64,000 nucleotides of DNA. It comes from Novosphingobium colocasiae. GTDB lineage: Bacteria > Pseudomonadota > Alphaproteobacteria > Sphingomonadales > Sphingomonadaceae. Made by a program: the position numbers and the translations under genes. Shown here one piece after another: positions 42,886 through 53,720 of the stretch; the stretch's first letter is position 1, and every line of letters begins with the position of its first letter. The DNA is taken from contig NZ_BMZA01000013.1 in assembly GCF_014652555.1 (NCBI RefSeq), positions 1-64,000 on the forward strand, given 5' to 3'. The notes under the pieces were generated by a model. That model searched no databases. It had not been told where the DNA came from and saw only the letters and a list, made by a program, of their open reading frames with translations.

Positions 42886-44258
42886 CAGAAGCTTTTCACC
42901 TCGTATATCCTGCTCAGATCTCCGCCCCATTCGCCGTGGTACAGATCGAGCAGCCTCTCCGCCGGTACTTTGCCACTGGCGACGATTTCCGCAAGCGGTT
43001 CCAGATAGCCGGTTTCATTGTCGCCGCTGCTGTTCAGGCGGTTGCGCGCGGCGAGCCCGGCGCGCGAGATTTCCAGCACTTCGCCGGCGATCCGGCGCAG
43101 CGTGCCGCCGCCGGGGAGCGGCGCGTCGAGGCCCAGCCTGGGGACGGAGCTGCGCAGCAGTTCGCGGCCTTCCATGTCCCAGTCCTTGACCAGATCCCAC
43201 GCCGCATCCAGCGCGCCCTGATCGTAGAGCAGCCCCACCCAGAACGCCGGCAGCGCACAGATGCGACCCCACGGCCCACCATCGGCTCCGCGCATTTCGA
43301 GGAAGCTCTTGAGCCGCACTTCGGGAAAGGCGGTGGACAGGTGGTCCTGCCAGTCCGACAGACGCGGCCGTTCGCCGGGGAGCGCGGGCAGCCGCCCTTC
43401 GAGGAAATCGCGGAACGATTGTCCGGCCGCGTCGATATAGCGGCCGTCGCGGAACACGAAGTACATCGGCACGTCGAGCATGTAATCGACATAGCGCTCA
43501 TACCCGAAGCCCTCTTCGAACACGAACGGGAGCATGCCGGTGCGATGCGGATCGGTGTCCGACCAGATATGGCTGCGATAGGAGAGGAAGCCGTTGGGCT
43601 TGCCTTCGGTGAACGGCGAATTGGCGAACAGCGCGGTGGCCAGCGGCTGTAGCGCCAGGCTGGTGCGGAATTTCTGCACCATGTCGGCCTCTGACGAATA
43701 GTCGAGGTTGACCTGGATGGTGCAGGTGCGCAGCATCATGTCGAGACCCATCGATCCCACGCGCGGCATGTGCCGCAGCATGATCTCGTACCTGCCCTTG
43801 GGCATGATCGGCAGTTCGGCACGGGTCTTGTCAGGCCACATGCCGAGGCCGAGATAGCCCTTGCCGATGCGGTCGCCGATGGTCTTGACCTGCGCCAGAT
43901 GGCGGCCGGTTTCGGCACAGGTTTCGTGCAGCGTTTCCAGCGGCGCGCCGGACAGTTCAAGCTGGCCGGCCGGCTCCAGACTGACGTTGCCGTCCGAACC
44001 CTTGAGAGCGATGACGTTGCCGCCTTCGATGATCGGCTCCCAACCGAATTCGGTCAGCGCCATCAGCAGGTCGCGGATGCCGCCCGGCTCGGTATAGGAC
44101 GGGGCGTGGCGATCGCCGGTATCGTACACCAACTTCTCGTGCTCGGTGCCGATGCGCCAGGCGCTGGCGGGCTTTTCGCCGGCGGCCATCGGCGCGGCGA
44201 GCTGGGACAGGTTTTCGATCAGCGGATCGTCCCGATCCGATACCTCGCGCGTGCTCAT
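42885..44258 (-). CDS. gshA: Glutamate-cysteine ligase
   Basis: A 457-residue enzyme joining glutamate and cysteine, the first step to glutathione. The plant/alphaproteobacterial type is shown by WRIGTEHEKLVYDTGDR near residue 35, GNVSLEPAGQLELSGAP (about 88), and MLRTCTIQVNLDYSSEADM (near 160). YVDYMLDVPMYFVFRDGRY follows. A 105-bp gap separates it from rsmE upstream, and the ABM gene overlaps its stop. gshB is not in the window. Confidence 0.95.
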   Translation of the reverse strand: MSTREVSDRDDPLIENLSQLAAPMAAGEKPASAWRIGTEHEKLVYDTGDRHAPSYTEPGGIRDLLMALTEFGWEPIIEGGNVIALKGSDGNVSLEPAGQLELSGAPLETLHETCAETGRHLAQVKTIGDRIGKGYLGLGMWPDKTRAELPIMPKGRYEIMLRHMPRVGSMGLDMMLRTCTIQVNLDYSSEADMVQKFRTSLALQPLATALFANSPFTEGKPNGFLSYRSHIWSDTDPHRTGMLPFVFEEGFGYERYVDYMLDVPMYFVFRDGRYIDAAGQSFRDFLEGRLPALPGERPRLSDWQDHLSTAFPEVRLKSFLEMRGADGGPWGRICALPAFWVGLLYDQGALDAAWDLVKDWDMEGRELLRSSVPRLGLDAPLPGGGTLRRIAGEVLEISRAGLAARNRLNSSGDNETGYLEPLAEIVASGKVPAERLLDLYHGEWGGDLSRIYEVKSF

Positions 44259-44363
44259 GGCGCGGGAAGTAGGGTGCGGCGCTGCGCTTCGCCAGCGATA
44301 ATTTCTGCGGCAACAGTCAATTGCCCTTCGCGCAACAAAGGGCGCATCGGCACCGTAGTGTTT

Positions 44364-45107
44364 TCACCAGTCTCCGGCGCTGCCCATCCACAGTGCGGCC
44401 GCCGCGATCGTCGCGGTTTCGGCGCGCAGGATGCGCGGGCCCAGGGTGATGGCGCGGGCCCGGGGGTGGGCGCGAATGGCCGCGCGTTCGCCATCGTCGA
44501 ACCCGCCCTCCGGCCCGACCAGCAGCGCGGCCGGGCCGGGGTTTGCGGCGAACTCGGCGGCAGCGGGCGCGCCGCCTTGTTCATCGGCGAAGAACAGGGT
44601 GCGCGCTTCCGGCCAGTGGGCGAGCAGCGTATCCAGCCTGGCCGGTGCGACCAGCGCGGGCAGGGCGGTGCGGGCGCACTGTTCGGCCGCTTCGGTCAGG
44701 ATGGCGCGGGCGCGCTCGTCGTTGAGCTTGTCGGCCACGCAGCGCCGGGTCAGCACCGGCTGGACTCGCGCCACGCCCAGCTCGGTGGCCTTTTCCAGCA
44801 CCAGATCGAAGGCCGGCTTCTTGACCAGCGCCGCGCAGAGCCACAGGTCGGGCACCGCTTCGCGTATCCGCAGCCGTTCGCGCACGTTCAGCAGGACATC
44901 GCGTTTGCCCGCCTCGACCACGGCGGCGGCCCATTCGCCGGTGATGTCATCGCACAGCACCACCGCATCGCCCGGCTTCGCGCGCATCACCTTGGCGAGA
45001 TAGTGGGCCTGCCCGCCCTCCAGCGAAAGCTGCGCGCCTGCGGCCAGCGGCCCCGGCACGAACAGGCGCGGCGCGCTGCGGGGCGGCCAGGCGGGGGTAG
45101 CGGCCAT
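44364..45107 (-). CDS. rsmE: 16S rRNA (uracil1498-N3)-methyltransferase
   Basis: A 247-residue SPOUT-class methyltransferase that modifies U1498 of 16S rRNA. LFVPGPLAAGAQLSLEGGQA is the N-terminal PUA-like part. The knotted SAM site is shown by LLVGPEGGFDDGERAAI and by LGPRILRAETATIAAAA at the C terminus. I start at 45107 (MAATPAWPPRSAPRLFVPG); upstream in-frame residues overlap the M20 peptidase gene and do not look conserved. It sits between the M20 gene and gshA, all on the minus strand. Confidence 0.94.
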   Translation of the reverse strand: MAATPAWPPRSAPRLFVPGPLAAGAQLSLEGGQAHYLAKVMRAKPGDAVVLCDDITGEWAAAVVEAGKRDVLLNVRERLRIREAVPDLWLCAALVKKPAFDLVLEKATELGVARVQPVLTRRCVADKLNDERARAILTEAAEQCARTALPALVAPARLDTLLAHWPEARTLFFADEQGGAPAAAEFAANPGPAALLVGPEGGFDDGERAAIRAHPRARAITLGPRILRAETATIAAAALWMGSAGDW

Positions 45108-45123
45108 CAGCGCGGTGCCCCGA

Positions 45124-46512
45124 TCACTTCGCCATCGCTTGCAGCAGGGCTTCCCACTGCGCCACGCCGGGATCGATCGTCGCCAGCGGCAGGCGTTCAT
45201 TCAGCCCGTGCGAGAAATCGTCATCCGGGTCCATGAAGGTGGCGGAGACGCCGTAGGACGGGATGCCCAGCGCGCGAAAGTGCATCGAATCGGTCGCGCC
45301 CGCGCTCATCGAAGGGACGATCGCCAGCCCCGGCACACGGGCCCGCACCGCCTTGGTAACGGCCGCGAGCACGCGCTTGTCGAGTGGCGATTCGCGCGAT
45401 TCGAGCGTGCCGTTGTCGCGAAAGGCGATGGTGATCTGCGGATCGGCGATGATCTTGCGCAGTTGTGCCTCGATGTCCTGGCGGCTGGTGCCGGGGAAGA
45501 TGCGGCAGTTGACGTTGGCCGTCACCCGCTGCGGCAGCGCGTTGGGGGCGTGTCCGCCGGTGATCTGGGTCGGCACGCAGGTGGTGCGGATCACGCCGAC
45601 ATAGGCCGGGCTGGCGGACAGCGTTTCCACTGCGGCTGCGTCGCCGGGATTGGCCGCGAACGCGCGCATCGCCCCGGCAAGGTCAGCGGGCGCGCGCGGC
45701 GCGGTGCCTTCGAGATAGGCCTTGGTCAGCGGGCTGACCTGCGGCGCGAAGCGGTTGGCCCACACTTTCGCCAGCGCGGTGCCCATCGCCGCGATCGAAT
45801 TGGTCGCGCCCGGGCGGCTGGAATGACCGCCGGGATCGGTCAGCGTCAGGGTGTAATCGGCATAAGTCTTTTCGCCCGCCTGGATCGAATAGACATAAGC
45901 CTTGCCGTCCTTGTCCAGCTCGCCGCCGCCGGCATCGCCGTTCAGCACCAGCCCTGCGCCGGACAGTGCCTGGGCCATGGCCTTGGTCGTCGCCATGGCG
46001 GTTTCCTCGTCGCCGGAAAAGGCGAGCACGACATCGTGCGCCGGTACCCAGCCCTTGCGCCTGAGATCGATCGCGGCGGCGACGATCATCGCCAGATCGC
46101 CCTTCATGTCGTTCGTCCCGCGCCCGAAGATATAGCCGCCTTCGATGATCGGGGTGAACGGATCGCGCTCCCAGTCGGCCGGGTTTGCTTCCACCACGTC
46201 CATGTGGCCGATCACCACCAGCGGCTTGGCCTTGCGGTCACGACCCGGATAGCGCGCTGTCAGGTAGCCGGTTTCGCCCACCGGCACGAAGCGCACATCG
46301 TCGGCCGCAAAACCCCCGGTGATGAGTCGCGCGCGCAGCTTCTCGGCCAGCACCGGCACTTGCCCGCGCCCGATCACGGTGGGCACGGCCACCGCCTCTT
46401 TCAGGATGTCCAGCGCCTCGCGCCCGGCGGGCGTCGTCGGCTCATCGGCGGCATAGGCGGGGAGGGGGGAGAGCAACATCAGGGCCGGAATAAGACGAGT
46501 TTTTGCAAGCAT
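45124..46512 (-). CDS. Exported M20 family metallopeptidase
   Basis: A 462-residue zinc hydrolase. A signal peptide spans residues 1-21 (ending AYAADE). Metal ligands are the His and Asp of VVIGHMDVVEA, the bridging Asp in GRGTNDMKGD, the catalytic Glu of FSGDEETAM (near 155), and the His in FSHGLNERLPL near the C terminus. The dimerisation domain lies between (about 205-330, DPGGHSSRPG). The family covers carboxypeptidases, aminoacylases and desuccinylases, so the substrate is open. It runs antiparallel to ubiA, with 81 bp between the starts. Confidence 0.92.
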   Translation of the reverse strand: MLAKTRLIPALMLLSPLPAYAADEPTTPAGREALDILKEAVAVPTVIGRGQVPVLAEKLRARLITGGFAADDVRFVPVGETGYLTARYPGRDRKAKPLVVIGHMDVVEANPADWERDPFTPIIEGGYIFGRGTNDMKGDLAMIVAAAIDLRRKGWVPAHDVVLAFSGDEETAMATTKAMAQALSGAGLVLNGDAGGGELDKDGKAYVYSIQAGEKTYADYTLTLTDPGGHSSRPGATNSIAAMGTALAKVWANRFAPQVSPLTKAYLEGTAPRAPADLAGAMRAFAANPGDAAAVETLSASPAYVGVIRTTCVPTQITGGHAPNALPQRVTANVNCRIFPGTSRQDIEAQLRKIIADPQITIAFRDNGTLESRESPLDKRVLAAVTKAVRARVPGLAIVPSMSAGATDSMHFRALGIPSYGVSATFMDPDDDFSHGLNERLPLATIDPGVAQWEALLQAMAK

Positions 46513-46593
46513 GGGGGCGATCCGCTGAACGACTGCAAGGGGACGGGTGGCCGGGCCCTTGTCGCTTGTTCGGCGGTGGCGTGCAACCGGCCC

Positions 46594-47577
46594 ATGACAC
46601 GGCGGCGACGATCGATTAAGGGCGGCAGCGTGAACAAGCCCGCTGCGCCCTGTGATCCCGAGATAGTTCCCGATAGCGAGCATCGCAGCCTGATCGCGCG
46701 CCTGCCGGCGCGGTGGCGCGATTTCGCGTTGCTGGCGCGGTTCGATCGGCCCATCGGCTGGTGGCTGCTGTTCTGGCCGTGCGTCTGGGGGGTGATGCTG
46801 GCCGGGGGCGAACAGCAATGGCAACTGGTGCTGTGGCTGCTGGCCGGAGCGATCGCCATGCGCGGCGCGGGCTGCGTCTACAACGACATCGTCGATGCCG
46901 ATCTCGACCGCAAGGTCGCGCGCACCGCCAGCCGTCCGGTGGCCAGCGGCCGGGTCCGGCGCAGCGCGGCCTGGGCCTGGCTGCTGGCGCTGTGCGGGGT
47001 GGGGCTGCTGGTCCTGCTGCAACTGCGCTGGCAGGCGCAGGCGGTGGCGCTGGCGAGCATCGCCCCGGTCGCCGCCTACCCGTTCATGAAGCGGATCACC
47101 TGGTGGCCGCAGGCGTGGCTGGGGCTGGTGTTCAGTTGGGGGGCGCTGGTCGGCTGGGTGGAAGTCGATACCTGCGGCGGCCACCTTGGCGCGCTCGCCG
47201 CGCTCTATCTGGGCTCTATCGCCTGGGTCATCGGTTATGACACCATCTATGCGTTGCAGGACCGCGAAGACGATGCGCTGGTCGGCATCCGCTCCTCTGC
47301 CCTCGCCATGGGCGCGCGGGTGACGGGGGGCGTGGCCGGGTTCTATGCGGTGGCGGTGCTGATGTGGGGCCTGGCGTTCTGGATGATCCGGGCGGACTGG
47401 CTGGCCTTCGTGGCGCTCGCGCCGATGGCGGTCCATCTGGCCGGACAGGTCGTGACCCTGCGGCAGGGCGATGGCGAAAACGTCCTGGCCCGCTTCCGCT
47501 CCAACCGCGACGCCGGCTTGCTGATGGCGCTCGCCTGCTGGGTGGTCGGCAACGGCGGCGGCGGGCTCTGCTCCTAA
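46594..47577 (+). CDS. ubiA: 4-hydroxybenzoate polyprenyltransferase
   Basis: A 327-residue membrane enzyme that attaches the polyprenyl tail to 4-hydroxybenzoate in ubiquinone synthesis. The first Asp-rich motif is YNDIVDADLDRKVARTASRP (near 98); the second is GYDTIYALQDREDD (near 222). About eight membrane helices. A 45-residue charged N terminus precedes the core. It ends by overlapping the convergent metallopeptidase gene by 4 bp. Confidence 0.94.
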   Translation: MTRRRRSIKGGSVNKPAAPCDPEIVPDSEHRSLIARLPARWRDFALLARFDRPIGWWLLFWPCVWGVMLAGGEQQWQLVLWLLAGAIAMRGAGCVYNDIVDADLDRKVARTASRPVASGRVRRSAAWAWLLALCGVGLLVLLQLRWQAQAVALASIAPVAAYPFMKRITWWPQAWLGLVFSWGALVGWVEVDTCGGHLGALAALYLGSIAWVIGYDTIYALQDREDDALVGIRSSALAMGARVTGGVAGFYAVAVLMWGLAFWMIRADWLAFVALAPMAVHLAGQVVTLRQGDGENVLARFRSNRDAGLLMALACWVVGNGGGGLCS

Positions 47578-47975
47578 CCGGCGCGCGCTTCCAGTGCGTG
47601 CATCTGGGCATCGGACAGGCCGAAGTGATGGCCGACCTCATGCACCACGACATGCGTGACAAGCTCTGCCAGGGTCACCCCGGTTTCGCACCATTCGGCG
47701 AGCAGCGGCTGGCGGTACAAGGTGATGCGCGGCGGCAATTCGCCGGCTGACCACACCGATTGTTCGTCCATCGATCGGCCGTGATAGAGGCCGGTCAGTT
47801 GCCAGGGATCGTCCAGCCCGACCGCTTCGACCGTTTCCTCATCCGGAAACTCCTCGATCGAAACGACTATGCCTTCAAGATGGTGCGCGAAGGGGGCCGG
47901 GATGCGCCGGAACGCCGCATGGGCAAGAATTTCGAAGTCGGCGGTGCCGGGGGCGATGCCGAATGATTGTCCCAT
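47574..47975 (-). CDS. Minimal zinc metallopeptidase (zincin, DUF1025-like)
   Basis: A 133-residue protein whose C-terminal third holds HVVVHEVGHHFGLSD, the HExxH zinc motif followed by a third ligand. The N-terminal half (PTLADFEILAHAAF, VVSIEEFPDEETVEA) is typical of the small zincin family often found near ubiA or gyrB. No signal peptide. Substrates are unknown and activity of the family is largely untested. It overlaps ubiA by 4 bp at the 3' end. Confidence 0.88.
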   Translation of the reverse strand: MGQSFGIAPGTADFEILAHAAFRRIPAPFAHHLEGIVVSIEEFPDEETVEAVGLDDPWQLTGLYHGRSMDEQSVWSAGELPPRITLYRQPLLAEWCETGVTLAELVTHVVVHEVGHHFGLSDAQMHALEARAG

Positions 47976-48146
47976 GCCTGACCTTTCCGTCGAAACCCCG
48001 ACCCGAACTCTACCGCAATATTATTGCCACCCGCGTCTGCGGACCAGTCCGGTAAACCCCTGAAACGACGGCAGCGTTCCTGCGCGGCCGGCGACTTTTG
48101 CTTCGGTCCATTCGACCTGGCCGCGCCAGGTGGCGAGCCCGCCCTT

Positions 48147-48235
48147 TCGTCGTCCCGGACTCCGACCCGGGACCCCGCTTTTTCCCGAAAGTCCCGCATA
48201 AGAAGCGGGACCCCGGGGCAAGCCCGGGGAGACGA
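48147..48235. repeat. Interspersed palindromic repeat, family D
   Basis: Arms starting TCGTCGTCCCGG and ending CCCGGGGAGACGA, with a second inner pair AAGCGGGACCCC / GGGGTCCCGCTT-like, span 89 bp. One copy only in the window, but the TCGTC-CCCGGG-GACCCCGCTT pattern is common in alphaproteobacterial intergenic repeats. The 286-bp gap between the zincin and gyrB genes holds no gene and this element is its main content. Confidence 0.7.
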
Positions 48236-48261
48236 TGATGAATGGATAAATCCGTTTTGCC

Positions 48262-50832
<2,571 letters not shown>

Positions 50833-50856
50833 CTACCCACAAATCCCGCGCGCGCC

Positions 50857-51255
50857 TTACGCGCGCGTGCGACGGGGACAGGCACCGCCGGCCTTGAGCG
50901 CCCACCAGATCAGCAGTGGCTGCAGGGCAAGGCGGGGAATGTGATAGGCCAGCGGCAAGCCGTGGCCGGGCGGCCTGGCAAGATCGATCAGCATGTGCTG
51001 GACGTTGGCCGGCCACACGCACAGCGCATAGAGGGCCAGCCCCCACCCCGCCGCGCGGCGCAAGGGCGCGGACCACGGCTGGAGCAGCCCGGCCGCGCCG
51101 GCCAGTTCAGCGAGGCCGGTCAGCAGGACCACCAGCGCCGGGGCAGGCACCCATGGCGGGACAATGGCGATAAACGGGGCCGGCAGCGCCAGATGGAGCG
51201 CGCCGGCGATCCCGTAGAACAGGCCTAGCGCGATGCGCGCGATGGTGGCGCGCAT
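50857..51255 (-). CDS. DoxX family membrane protein
   Basis: A 132-residue protein with four hydrophobic segments (about 4-21, 38-58, 68-84 and 100-120). IARIALGLFYGIAGALHLAL at the start and LTGLAELAGAAGLLQPW (about 45-61) fit the DoxX/DUF4267-type family. The family is linked to redox or quinone processes, with no settled activity. It lies 11 bp downstream of the small exported protein gene and upstream of gyrB. Confidence 0.8.
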   Translation of the reverse strand: MRATIARIALGLFYGIAGALHLALPAPFIAIVPPWVPAPALVVLLTGLAELAGAAGLLQPWSAPLRRAAGWGLALYALCVWPANVQHMLIDLARPPGHGLPLAYHIPRLALQPLLIWWALKAGGACPRRTRA

Positions 51256-51266
51256 CGCAGCGTTCG

Positions 51267-51686
51267 TCAGTGCTTCACCTTGCGATAGGGCACGAACTTG
51301 TCGAGCCCGACGAAGCCGTTGTACATCATGGTCGAGCGATCGCGGGTCTCGACGATGTCGACCGAGCAGAGCTGCGAGGAATGCAGTTTCACCAGCATGA
51401 CGTCGTCGTCACGCAACGATTTCGCGTTGCTCGGCCGGTTGACGTAATAAGTCGAGCCGACCTTGTAGACGATGGCGGTGCCGTCGATCACGGTGGTGTC
51501 GGTCGTCTGGTAGAGCGAGATGCACGACACCGGCTCACCGGCAACGCGGCCCTCCAGCATCTTGGCGAGGCGTTCCTCGCCGGTCAGCTTGGGAGCCGCC
51601 TGAACGGCGGGCACGGAGGCCAGCCCCAGCGCAAGCGTTGCCGCCATTGCGGCCGATCGGGCAATTTTCGAGAATGAGGGGGTCAT
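51267..51686 (-). CDS. Small exported protein of unknown function
   Basis: A 139-residue protein with a signal peptide ending near PAVQAA (residue 30, from MTPSFSKIARSAAM). I choose 51686 as start; a longer frame to 51791 adds residues that look like non-coding DNA. GEPVSCISLYQTTDTTVIDG (about 50-69) and SSQLCSVDIVETRDR (about 104-118) hold two cysteines that could form a disulfide. YKVGSTYYVNRPSNAKSL is the most conserved-looking part. The family occurs in sphingomonads and I have no function for it. Confidence 0.75.
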   Translation of the reverse strand: MTPSFSKIARSAAMAATLALGLASVPAVQAAPKLTGEERLAKMLEGRVAGEPVSCISLYQTTDTTVIDGTAIVYKVGSTYYVNRPSNAKSLRDDDVMLVKLHSSQLCSVDIVETRDRSTMMYNGFVGLDKFVPYRKVKH

Positions 51687-51787
51687 GGCCAGGTTCCAGT
51701 CCGGTTCTATGGTTGCCTTGCGTCCTAGACGGAGTCGGCTGAACCGGACCTTAGCGGCGACGAATGTCGGAGTGAGGGAAGAGGGGG

Positions 51788-51930
51788 TCACGCGGAGGCG
51801 CGGAGGCGCAGAGGGGTTGCGATTGCGGCTTTGCCGCCTTCCAATTCAAGGGTGCGTATGGCTCCACGTTGAATAGCGAGAGAGCCTGCGGCGCCGAGCG
51901 ACATCTCTGCGCCTCCGCGTCTCCGCGTGA
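51788..51930. repeat. 143-bp MITE-like inverted repeat, family E
   Basis: 26-bp terminal arms, starting TCACGCGGAGGCG and ending CGTCTCCGCGTGA, pair at 25 of 26 positions and enclose about 90 bp of unrelated, less GC-rich sequence. The right end lies 5 bp from the tldD stop. The long terminal inverted repeats around a non-coding centre are typical of miniature inverted-repeat elements. No target-site duplication is obvious. Confidence 0.8.
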
Positions 51931-51935
51931 AATCA

Positions 51936-53354
51936 TCAAGCCGTGCCGCCCACCGTGATGCCGTCGATCAGCAGGGTCGGCTGGCCGACGCCGGCCGGAA
52001 CGCTCTGGCCGCCCTTGCCGCAGACGCCGACGCCCCGGTCCAGTTCCAGATCGTTGCCGATGCCCGAAACGCGGGTGAGCACCGAAGGGCCGTCGCCGAT
52101 CAGTGTCGCGCCCTTGATCGGGGCACCGATCCGGCCATTTTCCACCTTGTAGGCTTCGGTGCAGGAGAACACGAACTTGCCCGAAACGATATCGACCTGC
52201 CCGCCGCCGAAGCTCTTGGCATAGATGCCGTTCTTGACACGGCTCAGCAGTTCGGCGGGATCGTCGTTGCCGGCTTTCATGAAGGTGTTCGTCATGCGCG
52301 GCATCGGCGCGTGGGCATAGCTTTCGCGGCGGCCGTTGCCAGTGGCTTCCACGCCCATCAGCCGGGCATTGAGGCGGTCCTGCATGTAGCCCCTGAGGAT
52401 GCCGTCCTCGATCAGCACGGTCTCTTGCGTCGGCGTGCCTTCATCGTCGATCGACAGCGAGCCGCGCCGCGACAAGATCGAGCCATCATCCACCACCGTC
52501 ACGCCCGGCGCCCCCACGCGCTCGCCAATCCGGCCGGCGAAGGCGGAGGTACCCTTGCGGTTGAAATCGCCTTCAAGGCCGTGGCCGACGGCTTCGTGCA
52601 GGATCACACCGGGCCAGCCGGGGCCAAGCAGCACCGTCATCTCGCCCGCGGGGGCCTCCACGCTTTCAAGGTTGACCAGCGCCTGCGCCAGCGCGGTGTC
52701 GATCCCCTCGTTCCAGTTTTCCGGCTTGAACAGATCGTCGTAAAGCCAGCGTCCGCCCATGCCGAACGATCCGGTTTCGCGCCGGCCGTTGCTTTCCGCC
52801 ACGATCGAGATGTTGAGCCGCACCAGCGGGCGCACGTCGGTCGCCACAAAGCCGTCCGGCCGCACGATTTCCACCACCGACCAGCTTGCCGCCAGGCTCG
52901 CGCTGACCTGCGAAACGCGCGGATCGCGGGCGCGGGCGGTGGCGTCGATCGTCTCCAGCAGCTTCACCTTTTCGGCGAACGGCACCAGATCGAGCGGCGA
53001 GGCATCGGTGTAGAGGTGGCGGTTGTTGTGGCGCGGCGCGGGCGGGCGGGCACCCGATGCCGGATCGAGCAGGCGCAGCGTCTCGCCGGCGCGGCGGATG
53101 GCCGATGCGCTGATCTCGTTAGCGTGGGCAAAGCCGGTCATTTCGCCGGACACGCCGCGCAGGCCAAAGCCCGCGTCGCGCGAATAGTCTGCCGTCTTCA
53201 GCCGCCCGTCATCGAAGCCGAAGGCCTCGCTGGCGATGAGCTGCATGTAAAGCTCGCCGTCTTCGCAGGCCGAGAGCGTTTCGGCGGCAAGCGCCTGCGC
53301 GTCTTCGGGGGTGAGCTGGCGATAGAGGAGCGAACGCGGATCGGTGCTGGTCAT
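51936..53354 (-). CDS. tldD: Metalloprotease TldD
   Basis: A 472-residue subunit of the TldD/TldE protease, which trims partly unfolded peptides. The zinc site is in VILHEAVGHGLEGDF (near 253). GIYAKSFGGGQVDIVSGKF (about 377) and the C-terminal block RVSGIGNDLELD supply the last Cys/Asp region. The start at 53354 (MTSTDPRSLLYRQLT) is the conserved one. tldE (pmbA) is not adjacent. Immediately downstream lies the family E repeat. Confidence 0.95.
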   Translation of the reverse strand: MTSTDPRSLLYRQLTPEDAQALAAETLSACEDGELYMQLIASEAFGFDDGRLKTADYSRDAGFGLRGVSGEMTGFAHANEISASAIRRAGETLRLLDPASGARPPAPRHNNRHLYTDASPLDLVPFAEKVKLLETIDATARARDPRVSQVSASLAASWSVVEIVRPDGFVATDVRPLVRLNISIVAESNGRRETGSFGMGGRWLYDDLFKPENWNEGIDTALAQALVNLESVEAPAGEMTVLLGPGWPGVILHEAVGHGLEGDFNRKGTSAFAGRIGERVGAPGVTVVDDGSILSRRGSLSIDDEGTPTQETVLIEDGILRGYMQDRLNARLMGVEATGNGRRESYAHAPMPRMTNTFMKAGNDDPAELLSRVKNGIYAKSFGGGQVDIVSGKFVFSCTEAYKVENGRIGAPIKGATLIGDGPSVLTRVSGIGNDLELDRGVGVCGKGGQSVPAGVGQPTLLIDGITVGGTA

Positions 53355-53410
53355 GCCGCCGGATATAGGCGCGCTTTTGCGGATGCGAAAGGCCGCGCCG
53401 GTGCTTTGGC

Positions 53411-53635
53411 TTATGCCGCCTGCTGGTCGGCCGGGCCGCCCTTGAGGACGAAGCGCTTGTCGCAGTAGCCGCATTCGACGAAGCCCTTTTCGTCGATCTC
53501 CAGCCACACGCGCGGATGGCCCAGCGCGGCGGGCTGGTAACCCCCGGCGGTGCGGATTTCGGCAGCGCCGTCGCAACTGACGCGGTGGGAATCGGTGAAG
53601 ACGGTTTCGGGCGGGTTGATCATGGTCGCGCTCAT
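53411..53635 (-). CDS. CHCC-type zinc finger protein
   Basis: A 74-residue protein with a zinc-finger motif resembling the mitochondrial complex I subunit NDUFS6. CDGAAEIRTAGGYQPAALGH and then GFVECGYCDKRFVL give Cys, His and CxxC in the CHCC order. Alphaproteobacterial relatives bind zinc and may act in complex I assembly, though none is proven here. It lies 56 bp upstream of tldD in the same direction. Confidence 0.88.
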   Translation of the reverse strand: MSATMINPPETVFTDSHRVSCDGAAEIRTAGGYQPAALGHPRVWLEIDEKGFVECGYCDKRFVLKGGPADQQAA

Positions 53636-53720
53636 AGCAGCACGCTCCGGCGATTTCCAGACGGCTGCTCGTCCCTGAGCGCCCCTTTACGTGCGGGCGT
53701 TCGTGCGCCACATGCGGGGC

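Noticed and set aside
45124..47436. A 770-codon M20 peptidase extending across ubiA
   Set aside because: The extension is antisense to ubiA, while the ATG at 46512 gives a normal signal peptide.
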